Positions 8,406 to 16,816 of a stretch of 39,875 nucleotides of DNA are shown piece by piece (the first letter of the stretch is position 1; the number at the start of each line of letters is the position of its first letter). Made by a program: the position numbers and the translations under genes. Origin of the DNA: Nitrospirota bacterium (lineage in GTDB: Bacteria > Nitrospirota > Thermodesulfovibrionia > Thermodesulfovibrionales > UBA6898). The notes under the pieces are model-generated. The model had not been told where the DNA came from and did not search any database. It saw nothing but the letters and a program-made list of their open reading frames with translations. The stretch lies in contig JAJZPM010000034.1 in NCBI GenBank assembly GCA_021811105.1, positions 1 through 39,875 of the forward strand, written 5' to 3'.

Positions 8406-8524
8406 TTTTAACGGTACTGTAACCGCGAGGTCATACTCATGCAATACATATCATGTATCGTAATTCCGTATTCGCATTTCCGGAGAAGCCGAAATGCGTC
8501 CTGAGAAAGGAAAAGGAGGTTGTT

Positions 8525-9208
8525 ATGGCACAAGAACAAGTTATGGGCGGAGAAGACGTTCAGGAAGTCATCGGGAGGGCGGGTTCCACTGTGAAGGACG
8601 GCGTCATCAGCAGCCTTAAAGGGATCAACGAAATCGAGGCCGAGATCGTCACGCTGGTAAGAAATACCGTCTCGAACACTCTCCGCGCAACAGGAGAGGT
8701 GGCGACCGAAAGCATCGTCATTAGCAAGGACGTGGTCAAGGGCGCGATCCAGGCCTCCGAAGAGGTCGGTACAGGGCTTATCCTCAGCACCAAGAGTGTG
8801 GCGAAGGGCATTATCATGGGGGTAAGCGATGTCGGCGGAGACGTTATTACCGTTGCCGGCCAGACGGTGAAGGGGGCGGTAAAGGGCGCTGCCGAAGTCG
8901 GCGCGGACGTTGCCCTTGTCGCGAGGCGTGCCGTCGACGGCGTCATCGAGGCGAGCAAAGAGGTCGGCGCGAACGCCGGGGAAGTGGCCAAATCAGCGGT
9001 TAATGGCGCTATCGAAGCGGCCGGCACTATTGGCAATACGGCGGTGCGTTCTGTCAGGGATATGCTCGTCGGGGTGGTGGAAGGAGTGAAAGACATTGCG
9101 GGCGCGGCCCTTCCGAAGCCGAGGCCAGCAGCCCAGAGCGCTCCTATTGCGGAGAAGCCCGCTCCTGTCGAAGTCACGACGAAGACAAGAAGCAGACGCG
9201 GCAACTGA
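8525..9208 (+). CDS. Seven-repeat amphipathic helical protein, 227 aa
   Basis: ATG 8525 follows AAAAGGAGGTTGTT. After 32 leader residues the protein is built of seven consecutive units of exactly 22 residues (33-186). Typical units are ASKEVGANAGEVAKSAVNGAIE and GAAEVGADVALVARRAVDGVIE written with an EVG near position 5 and VxGxI near the end. A 41-residue Pro/Ala/Lys-rich tail ending RSRRGN follows. There is no signal peptide, and the segments are too polar to be membrane-spanning. Units of 22 (2 x 11) residues with alternating small/hydrophobic and charged faces are the pattern of surface-lipid-binding helices (apolipoprotein or phasin-like). It likely coats a membrane or inclusion, or lines up beside the ATPase; this is inference from periodicity. 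No named family recognised. Confidence 0.75.
   Translation: MAQEQVMGGEDVQEVIGRAGSTVKDGVISSLKGINEIEAEIVTLVRNTVSNTLRATGEVATESIVISKDVVKGAIQASEEVGTGLILSTKSVAKGIIMGVSDVGGDVITVAGQTVKGAVKGAAEVGADVALVARRAVDGVIEASKEVGANAGEVAKSAVNGAIEAAGTIGNTAVRSVRDMLVGVVEGVKDIAGAALPKPRPAAQSAPIAEKPAPVEVTTKTRSRRGN
8621..9082 (+). repeat. Seven tandem 66-bp coding units (22-residue repeats)
   Basis: The units start at 8621 and recur every 66 bases without insertion or deletion to 9082. They are diverged at DNA level but keep frame and length strictly, which points to selection on a helical register rather than recent tandem duplication. Confidence 0.8.
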
Positions 9209-9212
9209 GGGT

Positions 9213-12200
9213 GTGGTCTATATAGTCCACGATACGGGAACGGGCCGTGCCAGGTTCAAGGTAGAGGGGCTGTACCGTACTGATTCGCTCAGGTTCAGGA
9301 TAGAAGCTGCGTTGACCGTCCACAGCGGCATAAGCAGCTTTTCGATCAACGTCCTGACAGGAAAGGTCCTTGTCTTTTTTAACTCCGGCAATACCGCCGA
9401 TACTATTCGCGGGGTCATTCAGGACGCTGTGGAAGTCCAACAGAGTAACGGGCGGAATGCCGCCGGGCAGGCACCCTTGGCAGTACCGAGGCGGGAACTT
9501 CGCGCGGTCCCTGAGAATGGGGGAGGAAGCTATCTATCGGGGAAGCCGAAAAGGAGCCGCCGACAGGTCAGAAAAAGCGTTATTCGGGCCGAAGAACAGC
9601 AGAGGGAGCCGTGGCACACGAAGGACGCCTCCGCAATACTCGAAAATGCGGGCTCAACGTCTGACGCGGGTCTCTCACGCAGGGAAGCGGAAGAACGCCT
9701 GAAAAAATTCGGGCCGAACCTGTTGCCCGAAGCTGTCCCCCGCTCGGGCTTGGGCATCTTTGTTGACCAGTTTAAATCTCTTCCGGTCACCCTGCTCGGC
9801 GTTGCCGCAGGTGTTTCAATCGCTACAGGCGGCCTTGTCGATGCGCTCGTAATCGCCGGGGTCGTCGTCATTAACGGGGTTATAGGGTATACCACGGAGA
9901 CGCAGGCCGAAAAGACGATCCACTCGCTCAAGAGCCTCGTCCGTCCATCGGCGATATGCGTACGAGAGAGGGCTTTGAGCACGTTACCTGCTGAAGATAT
10001 TGTGCCGGGCGATATCCTTGTCCTGCGGCCGGGAAGCTATGTGGGGGCCGACGCCCGTCTCGTCGAGATGAACCATCTCAGCGTTGACGAATCGGCGCTC
10101 ACCGGTGAAAGCATGCCTGTCATCAAGACCGTTAAAGCCCTTGACGACGAGGACGTCCCGCTTGCTGACAGGACAAACATGGTCTATATGGGTACTCTCG
10201 TGACCGGGGGACAGGGACTGGCTGTCGTGGTGACGACCGGAAAACATACCGAGATAGGCAGGATCCAGACACTTGTGGGAGAGGCGCAGCCGCCCGAGAC
10301 ACCGCTGGAAAGGCAGCTCGATCATATGGGGACGCAACTGGTCTTTATAAGCGGGGCCGTATGCGGTCTCGTATTCTTGATAGGGCTGCTCAGGGGATAC
10401 GGCTTCCTCCAGATGCTGAAGACGTCGATTGCGCTTGCGGTTGCGGCTGTGCCGGAGGGACTGCCGATGGTCGCCACGACTACCCTGGCGCTCGGGATCA
10501 GGGCGATGAAAAAACACAACGTGCTGATCCGGCATCTGGACGCGGTCGAAACGCTCGGCTCTGTCCAGACGATTTGCCTTGACAAGACCGGCACCATCAC
10601 CCTGAACAGGATGACCGTGGTGGGAATGTTTGCCGGGATGAGGCGGATTAAGGTCTCAGAGGGGAGATTCAGGAGCGATGGCTGGGACCTTAACCCCTAT
10701 GAGCATGATGAACTCCTGAGACTCATCCACGTCTCCTGCCTTTGCAACGAAAGCGAGGTCGCGAAGGAACAGGGTGACTTTGTCGTCAGGGGCTCGGCCA
10801 CGGAAAATGCGCTTATTCACGTCGCACTAAGCGCGGGCGTGAATGTGCCCGAACTGAGGGAGAAGTTCACTCTTTTCAAAGTCAGGCACCGGTCGGACAA
10901 CTGTAACATCATGGTCACGTTTCATGGGGTGCTGCCGAAGTCCTCTGCAGGCAACGGGTCCAATGTGATTGCGGTAAAGGGTAGTCCCCAGGAGGTTCTT
11001 TCCCTCTGCGCGTGGCATATGAAGGACGGACAGAAGCTCCCCCTTACTGAAGAGGACCGCCAGGCTATTGTGATCGAAAACGAAAAGATGGCGGGAGACG
11101 CGTTGCGTGTCCTCGGCTTTGCTTACGCGTACTGTATCGACGAAACCGCTTGTTTCGAGCCCTCCGACATCTGCGGGGCGGCTGTAGAATCGATGGACCT
11201 CGTCTGGCTCGGGCTTTCCGGCATGATGGACCCTGTCAGAAATGGAGTAAGAGAACTCATCGGGAGATATCACGCTGCCGGGATCGACACCGTCATGATC
11301 ACCGGAGATCAGGGGCCTACGGCATACGCAATCGGGAAGGAGCTCGACCTGAGCAGGGGCAGACAGCTTGAGATCCTCGACTCCACCCACCTCAGCAGCA
11401 TAGCGCCGGATGTCTTGAAGGCATTGTCCGAGAAGGTGCATGTCTTTGCCCGTGTGAGCCCCGCCAACAAGCTCCAGATCGTGCAGGCGCTGCAGGCGTC
11501 CGGCAGGGTGGTGGCGATGACGGGTGACGGCATCAATGACGGTCCGGCGCTCAAAGCGGCCGATATCGGCATTGCGATGGGACATACGGGTACGGACGTC
11601 GCCCGTGAAGTCGCGGACGTAGTGCTCGAAGACGACAACCTTGAGACGATGATAATCGCGATCAGTCAGGGAAGGACCATATATAACAACATCAGAAAAT
11701 CCGTCCATTTCCTGCTGGCAACAAACATGAGCGAGATTATGGTCATGTTAGGGGGGATGGCTAGCGGTCTGGGGCAGCCACTGAATGCGATGCAGTTGCT
11801 CTGGATCAATCTCCTCACCGACATCGCACCCGGTCTCGCTCTTGCCCTTGAGGCGCCCGAGCCCGACGTGTTGGGCCGACCGCCGAGAAGCCCGGACGAG
11901 CCGATTGTTAGAAAAGAGGACTTCAGGAGGATCGCCTTTGAATCGGCAATGCTTTCAGCAGGGGCGATGGGCGCGTACGGATACGGGATCATGCGTTACG
12001 GCATGGGGCCCCAGGCCGGTACGATGGCCTTTATGGGCCTGACCTTCGGCCAGATCCTCCATGCCGTAAGCTGCCGCTCGGAGAAATACAGCATTTTTGA
12101 CAAGGAAAATCTGCCGTCCAACAAGTATCTTAACGCGGCACTGGCAGGCTCTGCGGCGCTCCAGGGGCTTGCCATGATTGTTCCGGCCCTGCGGAGTCTG

Positions 12201-12380
12201 CTTGGTCTTTCACCGATCGGGCTTGCAGACTGGCTTGTCGTAGGCGGCGCGGCGGTGGCGCCGCTGTTGATCAACGAGGCGACAAAGCGATCACCAGTCT
12301 TGGCTTATGAGCCTGCTTCGCCGGAGAAGGATGTGGTAACAGACGGTCTGAGCGGACAGTTAGAGGAGACGACGGCATGA
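9213..12380 (+). CDS. P2-type cation-transporting ATPase with N-terminal HMA-like domain
   Basis: About 1055 residues. Residues 1-75 form an HMA-like domain without CxxC (GTGRARFKVEG ... GISSFSINVLTGKVLVFF). A linker and a cation-ATPase N-terminal segment follow, then the P-type core: LTGES (~296-300), PEGLP in TM4 (~414), phosphorylation site DKTGT with Asp ~457, and GDGIND (~771). TM5-6 keep an N-x-x-E and LLWINLLTD. PEGLP plus NLLTD is the signature of P2 (Ca2+ or Mn2+ type) pumps rather than heavy-metal P1B pumps, so Ca2+ or a similar divalent cation is the best guess. The start is uncertain: GTG 9213 is the only sensible in-frame start after the upstream stop at 9208, though its ribosome site is poor; a TTG at 9096 would overlap the previous gene. 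The stop overlaps the MetK-like gene (ATGA). Confidence 0.9.
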   Translation: MVYIVHDTGTGRARFKVEGLYRTDSLRFRIEAALTVHSGISSFSINVLTGKVLVFFNSGNTADTIRGVIQDAVEVQQSNGRNAAGQAPLAVPRRELRAVPENGGGSYLSGKPKRSRRQVRKSVIRAEEQQREPWHTKDASAILENAGSTSDAGLSRREAEERLKKFGPNLLPEAVPRSGLGIFVDQFKSLPVTLLGVAAGVSIATGGLVDALVIAGVVVINGVIGYTTETQAEKTIHSLKSLVRPSAICVRERALSTLPAEDIVPGDILVLRPGSYVGADARLVEMNHLSVDESALTGESMPVIKTVKALDDEDVPLADRTNMVYMGTLVTGGQGLAVVVTTGKHTEIGRIQTLVGEAQPPETPLERQLDHMGTQLVFISGAVCGLVFLIGLLRGYGFLQMLKTSIALAVAAVPEGLPMVATTTLALGIRAMKKHNVLIRHLDAVETLGSVQTICLDKTGTITLNRMTVVGMFAGMRRIKVSEGRFRSDGWDLNPYEHDELLRLIHVSCLCNESEVAKEQGDFVVRGSATENALIHVALSAGVNVPELREKFTLFKVRHRSDNCNIMVTFHGVLPKSSAGNGSNVIAVKGSPQEVLSLCAWHMKDGQKLPLTEEDRQAIVIENEKMAGDALRVLGFAYAYCIDETACFEPSDICGAAVESMDLVWLGLSGMMDPVRNGVRELIGRYHAAGIDTVMITGDQGPTAYAIGKELDLSRGRQLEILDSTHLSSIAPDVLKALSEKVHVFARVSPANKLQIVQALQASGRVVAMTGDGINDGPALKAADIGIAMGHTGTDVAREVADVVLEDDNLETMIIAISQGRTIYNNIRKSVHFLLATNMSEIMVMLGGMASGLGQPLNAMQLLWINLLTDIAPGLALALEAPEPDVLGRPPRSPDEPIVRKEDFRRIAFESAMLSAGAMGAYGYGIMRYGMGPQAGTMAFMGLTFGQILHAVSCRSEKYSIFDKENLPSNKYLNAALAGSAALQGLAMIVPALRSLLGLSPIGLADWLVVGGAAVAPLLINEATKRSPVLAYEPASPEKDVVTDGLSGQLEETTA

Positions 12381-13585
12381 AAAAGGACTTCATATTTTCT
12401 TCTGAGTCCGTCACCGAGGGCCACCCCGACAAGCTCTGCGACCAGATCAGCGACGCGATTGTAGATCACTTCCTCCAGCAGGACCCCTCTTCTTCGGTCA
12501 TCGCCGAATGCGCTGTCTCTACCGCCATTCTCTTTATTGCCGCCAGATTTTCGTCGGCGGCATACGTCGATTTTTCGAGTGTTGCACGCGGCGCGATAAG
12601 TCAGATCGGGTACGAGCAGAAGGAGTTCAACAGCAAGACCTGCAGCATTATCACAAGCCTCAAGGAGCTGCCGGAGGATGCCGTGCGCAGTTTTGACGAA
12701 CGAAGGCTCTCAGAAGAAGAAATCGACCTCATCCCGGTCAGAAATCAGGTCACGCTCTTCGGCTTTGCCTGCAATCAGACGGCATCATGCATGCCGCTTC
12801 CGATATGGCTCGCCCACAAACTTTCGCGGAAACTGACATCTGTTCGTATCCAGAGAATTCTGCCTTACCTCATGCCGGACGGGAAGACCCAGGTCGGCGT
12901 GGAATACCGGGACAGCAGGCCCCACAGGATTCATAGCATTACCGTTATAGCTGCACAGATCAGATCCGTTCAAAGAGGGGGCCCCGATCTCGACCGGTTG
13001 AGGGATGATCTTATCGAAACCGTCATCCGGCCCGCTTTTCACGACGAAGAGGTCCGGCCCGATGACAGGACGAGGATATTCATCAATCCGGACGGTCCCT
13101 TCATTGTGGGCGGGCCTTCGGTTCATTCCGGCCTGACGGGGAGGAAAAACGCGATCGATACGTACGGCGAATATTCACGCCACAGCGGTGCGGCACTGAG
13201 CGGCAAAGACCCGGTGAGGATAGACAGGGTGGGCGCCTATGCTGCGCGGTATGCGGCAAAAAATGTGGTCGCGGCCGGACTTGCCGGAGAATGCGAGGTG
13301 CAGATCAGTTACTCCATCGGACTTGCAAGGCCGGTAAGCGTCCAGGTGGAGACGTTCGGGACCGGGACAATACCGGATGACAAGATCGGCTTGCTTGTCG
13401 AAAGGCATTTCGACTTCAGACTCGCCTCGATCATGCGTCAGTTCAATTTGAGGTACCTGCCGTCGACGATCAAGGGAGGGTTCTACCGGAAGCTGAGCGC
13501 ATATGGGCACGTGGGAAGAATGGACATAGGTCTGCCCTGGGAGGTTACGGACAAGGCGGCCCTCCTGCGTGAAGACGCAAAGTGA
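12377..13585 (+). CDS. Divergent S-adenosylmethionine synthetase (MetK) paralogue
   Basis: 402 residues, full MetK length, clearly homologous throughout (SSESVTEGHPDKLCDQISDA at the start, SGLTGRK, SGKDP and IDR later). Retained: H16, D18, K19, E44, K170, R256, K257, K277 and D283. Altered: the flexible-loop GDQG motif is RNQV at 122-125, a conserved Asp before GLTGRK is H250, and the usual TYVKTG is CAVSTA. Catalysis of ATP plus methionine to SAM may be lost or changed; a non-canonical substrate or a structural role is possible. It is co-translated with the cation ATPase (four-base overlap) as the last gene of the cluster. This is unlike a housekeeping metK, so it is not given that symbol. 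Confidence 0.88.
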   Translation: MKKDFIFSSESVTEGHPDKLCDQISDAIVDHFLQQDPSSSVIAECAVSTAILFIAARFSSAAYVDFSSVARGAISQIGYEQKEFNSKTCSIITSLKELPEDAVRSFDERRLSEEEIDLIPVRNQVTLFGFACNQTASCMPLPIWLAHKLSRKLTSVRIQRILPYLMPDGKTQVGVEYRDSRPHRIHSITVIAAQIRSVQRGGPDLDRLRDDLIETVIRPAFHDEEVRPDDRTRIFINPDGPFIVGGPSVHSGLTGRKNAIDTYGEYSRHSGAALSGKDPVRIDRVGAYAARYAAKNVVAAGLAGECEVQISYSIGLARPVSVQVETFGTGTIPDDKIGLLVERHFDFRLASIMRQFNLRYLPSTIKGGFYRKLSAYGHVGRMDIGLPWEVTDKAALLREDAK

Positions 13586-13815
13586 AGACAATGCGGTGAT
13601 TTTGTGATTTCCGGGTCCTGTACGAAGATCAAAACGAAATGAGGATGCATAAGGAGACGATCCGCGTCATATCGCTCCACCGCACAGGATAGGAGAACTT
13701 TGAAGGATTTATAGCAGAAGGTCGAGCAACAGATGCATTCGGCGCTCAAACGGATCGGCACTCGTGAATGCTACGGCTGAACCTGCCACGGGGATGGTTC
13801 GCTGGTGAGCCTTGG

Positions 13816-14532
13816 TTAGCGGGCCTCTTTTAGTTTGTCGGCGAAAAAGGGAGGCAAACCGCTGGCGCGTATTGCAGCGGCCACTTTCTCGATGTCGTAG
13901 GGAACTCTCAGGAAGTCGCTTGTTACTCCTTCACCGGTAATAGCAACCAGCGCCAGACAGGCGCGCTGATCGCCGTCTTTCGGTTTCCCGACGCTCCCTG
14001 CATTGATGAAAGCTTTCCCGCCGACCTCCTTTCGGTAAGGGGTATGCGTGTGGCCGTATATCAGCACGTCGGCATCAGTCTTTGCCGCCATTTCAAGAAA
14101 GAACTTCTCCGGCCTGTCTTCGAACCAGTAGAGGTTATTCTTGTGGGGGGTGGCATGAAAAAGAAGGATCTTTTTACCGTGGGAGGAGAAAGATATCGTC
14201 ACCGGGAGGCCCCGCATATAAGCCTTGCTCTTGTCGGATGCATGCTTCTTTGTCCAGCCGAATGATTTGTCCGCAAGCCCGGCCTGCACAGGGTCTTCAT
14301 ATTTACAGCCGCAGTGTTCATTGTCGTGCGCCACATTGTAATCGTAGTTCCCCTGTACTCCGTCTATGTCATGTGCAACAAGAAAATCGACAACCTCGTT
14401 CACAAAGGGGGCGTAACCTCCCACGTCTCCAAGATGAAATGCCTTGTCGACCTTCAGGGAAACGGCCGCATCGTAGACCGCCTTCAGTGCTTCGATGTTG
14501 CCGTGTATGTCTCCCAGGACTGCAATTCTCAT
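13816..14532 (-). CDS. Calcineurin-like metallophosphoesterase, YfcE/MJ0936 type
   Basis: A 238-residue cytoplasmic protein with the dinuclear metal phosphoesterase motifs in order: GDIHGN (D8, H10), GDVGG, GNYD, and GHTHTP near the C-terminal third, followed by INAGSVGKPKDGD. This is the short prokaryotic phosphodiesterase group, acting on cyclic or other small phosphodiesters; the true substrate cannot be told. ATG 14532 is preferred over the upstream in-frame ATG at 14556 because the family begins MRIAVLGDIHGN. It is divergent from olsBA. No Pho-type repeats are seen on its own side. Confidence 0.88.
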   Translation of the reverse strand: MRIAVLGDIHGNIEALKAVYDAAVSLKVDKAFHLGDVGGYAPFVNEVVDFLVAHDIDGVQGNYDYNVAHDNEHCGCKYEDPVQAGLADKSFGWTKKHASDKSKAYMRGLPVTISFSSHGKKILLFHATPHKNNLYWFEDRPEKFFLEMAAKTDADVLIYGHTHTPYRKEVGGKAFINAGSVGKPKDGDQRACLALVAITGEGVTSDFLRVPYDIEKVAAAIRASGLPPFFADKLKEAR

Positions 14533-14614
14533 GGTGCGGTTTCCATAATCAACCACTCTATAGTGCTATCAAATGTCCTGGCGTGTCAAGGCTGGTGGAG
14601 TTTGCTCCCTCGCC

Positions 14615-14668
14615 GTAACCGAAATTTCATTCCCCCGTAATACTCGTGCAAAATCGCCTCCGTACAAT
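14615..14668 (+). promoter_or_regulatory. Pho box promoter of olsBA
   Basis: Four 7-mers start 11 bases apart: GTAACCG (14615), TTCATTC (14626), GTAATAC (14637) and GCAAAAT (14648). Eight bases then precede a -10 TACAAT (14663-14668). Spacing and order match the other Pho-type promoters of the window. The gene start is 40 bases downstream of the -10. Confidence 0.75.
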
Positions 14669-14708
14669 AATGGCATGACCCGATAAAAAAAGGAGGCGCG
14701 CGATAGCC

Positions 14709-15494
14709 ATGGAAATGACAGGAGAAATTTTATCAGTGCACGGCCGGTTTGCCGTGAAGCTTGCGGAGGAAGGGCGCGAGGTCGAGTCTGCAATGAGACT
14801 TCGCTTCGAAGTGTTTAATAAGGAACTGAAGGAGGGCCTTCAGGAGTCTTATGTGACCGGCATGGACAGGGACAGGTACGACGACTACTGCGACCATCTG
14901 ATAGTGACCGAAGTGACAACCGGGAAGATAGTCGGGACCTATCGCCTGATGCGAAGTGGTGTTGCCGAGAACAGCGTTGGATTTTATTCCGAGACGGAAT
15001 TCGACCTTTCAGCAATCAAACGTATGCCTGGTGAAAAGGTGGAGCTGGGCCGCTCCTGCGTCCACAGGGACTACAGGAATGCCGCCGTGGTGGGGATGCT
15101 CTGGAAGGGTATTGCAGTCTACGTTGAAAGACATCGAGCGACCCATCTTTTCGGCTGTGGGAGTCTTCACTCGAAAAACCCTGCCGAGGTGAGCATGATA
15201 TACACGTATCTCAACCTTTTCCATAGGGCGGGGGCGCACTGCAATGTCCTGCCTCTCACCAGACTGGAAGAGGTGAGGGCGTTCTCCTGGTGTGAGAGGG
15301 AATCGGTTTTCCCCTTGCTGCCGCCTCTCATGAAAGGCTATCTCCGTGTCGGCGCGGAGATATGCGGGGAACCGGCGTACGACCCCGTATTCGGCACAAC
15401 CGACTTCTTCATCCTGCTCGACACGCAGAAGCTCCTCGGACGTTACCGGCGGAGGTTCTTCAGCGAGGACAAAGAGCCTCTATGTGCAGCCTGA
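14709..15494 (+). CDS. olsB: OlsB-like ornithine N-acyltransferase (GNAT family)
   Basis: 261 residues. Recognisable features of the OlsB / hemolysin-like acyltransferase family are EVESAMRLRFEVFNKEL near the N-terminus, DHLIV with a GTYRLM strand, ELGRSCVHRDYRN, and the FGCGSLHS ... A segment with SMIY. OlsB transfers a 3-hydroxyacyl group from ACP to ornithine to give lyso-ornithine lipid at the inner membrane. The overlap with an OlsA-type acyltransferase gene supports this role strongly. AAAAAGGAGG lies upstream of ATG 14709. The Pho-type promoter fits the known induction of phosphorus-free ornithine lipids under phosphate limitation. Confidence 0.85.
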   Translation: MEMTGEILSVHGRFAVKLAEEGREVESAMRLRFEVFNKELKEGLQESYVTGMDRDRYDDYCDHLIVTEVTTGKIVGTYRLMRSGVAENSVGFYSETEFDLSAIKRMPGEKVELGRSCVHRDYRNAAVVGMLWKGIAVYVERHRATHLFGCGSLHSKNPAEVSMIYTYLNLFHRAGAHCNVLPLTRLEEVRAFSWCERESVFPLLPPLMKGYLRVGAEICGEPAYDPVFGTTDFFILLDTQKLLGRYRRRFFSEDKEPLCAA

Positions 15495-16279
15495 GAAGGA
15501 CGTATAAGACGGTCTTTCTTATCCTCCTTGGTCTCGCAGGTTTTATCGCAGGAATTCTTATCAGCATGACCACGGGAGGCGGCAAGGGCGTTCGCGTACG
15601 GGTGAGATGCATGTCGCTCTGGATGCGGTGCGCTTGCGTGATACTCGGCATTCGCATCAGGAAGGAGGAACTCTGGGACATCCCGCGGGGATCGTTTATC
15701 GTGGCCGATCATTGCAGTTATCTCGATATCCTCATCCTCGGCAGTCTTACGCCGGCCGTGTTTGTGGCTAAAAAAGAAGTCGCGTCGTGGCCGTTTATCG
15801 GAAGTCTTGTGCGGTCTGCGGGCACGGTGTTTGTGGACCGTGCCTCGCGCTTGTCCATGCCGCTGACCATCAGGGAGATCGAAAATCGCCTTTCCTCCGG
15901 AGTCAGCGTCATCGTATTTCCGGAAGGAACGACCGGCAACGGGGCGGAAGTCCTCGAATTCAAGAGTTCATTCTTTACTGTCCCGGTCGATAAAAACTGT
16001 GTCCTGCTGCCGGTGAGCATCGTATATTTACACGTAAACGGCGAAATATTGGACGCACAATCGAGAGATGCGGTTGCATGGTATGGGGGCATGAGTTTTT
16101 TCCCGCACCTATGGAACGTGCTGGGGATGCGCAGGATTGAGGTAACCGTGCGCGGGAATCCCGCGGTCCGCGACATCATCACACTGGATGCTTCGTTGGC
16201 GAGAAAGCAGCTCGCCGCCTATGCCCGAAGAAGCGTCAAGGCGGGGTTCGATGCCCTGTCGACAAGTTCAACCCCCTAG
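15482..16279 (+). CDS. olsA: OlsA-like lysophospholipid/lyso-ornithine lipid acyltransferase
   Basis: 265 residues. An N-terminal membrane segment (about 9-29) is followed by PlsC-family motifs: HCSYLD (H77-D82, the HX4D catalytic pair), VDRAS (~118-122) and FPEGTT (146-151). It acylates lyso-ornithine lipid made by OlsB, or lysophosphatidate. ATG 15482 overlaps the olsB end by 13 bases. A longer upstream extension exists but only translates olsB DNA in another frame. The coupling to olsB makes ornithine-lipid synthesis the best call. Confidence 0.85.
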   Translation: MCSLRRTYKTVFLILLGLAGFIAGILISMTTGGGKGVRVRVRCMSLWMRCACVILGIRIRKEELWDIPRGSFIVADHCSYLDILILGSLTPAVFVAKKEVASWPFIGSLVRSAGTVFVDRASRLSMPLTIREIENRLSSGVSVIVFPEGTTGNGAEVLEFKSSFFTVPVDKNCVLLPVSIVYLHVNGEILDAQSRDAVAWYGGMSFFPHLWNVLGMRRIEVTVRGNPAVRDIITLDASLARKQLAAYARRSVKAGFDALSTSSTP

Positions 16280-16397
16280 TTTCAGAGAATCAATCCCGTC
16301 GATTAAAAGAGCGATGGGCAGTCTAAAAGGGTCCGTTAATCGCTCCTGAGGGTCGTTCGCCCCTGAGTGCCTGCACGATATTTCAAGGCGTCGCGAG

Positions 16398-16640
16398 TCA
16401 GATTCGGGCGAGCATTCGGCGGGAAGCCTGCCCTGGTATGTTCTTTGCCGAATTCACCTTGTACCCTCTTTCGTGAAGGAAGAGTGTATCATTTCCATAG
16501 CCGCAGCCGAGATCAATAATCGGGGTGTCTTTTGAGTCTTTCAGAGCGCCGTCGTATTTTTCCAGCCAGAGGTCGTACCCGGGTTTCTGTCCGCCGCATC
16601 TTATGAATACTTCGTCCCATTCCCCATAATGGTGATTCAC
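16398..16640 (-). pseudogene. Truncated SAM-dependent methyltransferase
   Basis: From GTG 16640 the sequence reads as the start of a class I methyltransferase of the small TPMT/YeaB-like kind: NHHYGEWDEVF, GYDLWLEKY, then motif I DLGCGYGNDTL. Homology stops right after motif I, near 16454, and the frame ends after unrelated residues. About 60 % of the normal protein, including the rest of the SAM fold, is missing, so it cannot be functional. It lies 176 bases downstream of the HMA/zinc-ribbon operon on the same strand and may be a relic of a longer operon. Confidence 0.65.
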
Positions 16641-16816
16641 CGTGCCTTCATCAAAAGTGCCGAGTGACCCTTCCGGATATTCGAGCAGTGCGGCGGCTCG
16701 AAACCAGCGCAATGCAGAGGGATGGATATGGCGGAAATAAAACTTCTTCAGGACGCCTTTTTTTCGGTGCGGGAGCACCGCAGAATCAGGAGAACAGGCT
16801 TTGGAAGCCATAGAAT

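Noticed and set aside
8621-9082. 66-bp periodic DNA as a CRISPR or minisatellite array
   Set aside because: The DNA units are diverged and lack spacers; the periodicity belongs to a 22-residue protein repeat.
15362-15481. Upstream extension of the olsA frame by 40 residues
   Set aside because: It only reads the olsB gene in another frame and is Arg/Pro-rich; the PlsC-type protein starts naturally at ATG 15482.
16641-16811. Longer start of the methyltransferase fragment at 16811
   Set aside because: The extra 57 residues do not resemble methyltransferases; homology begins at GTG 16640.
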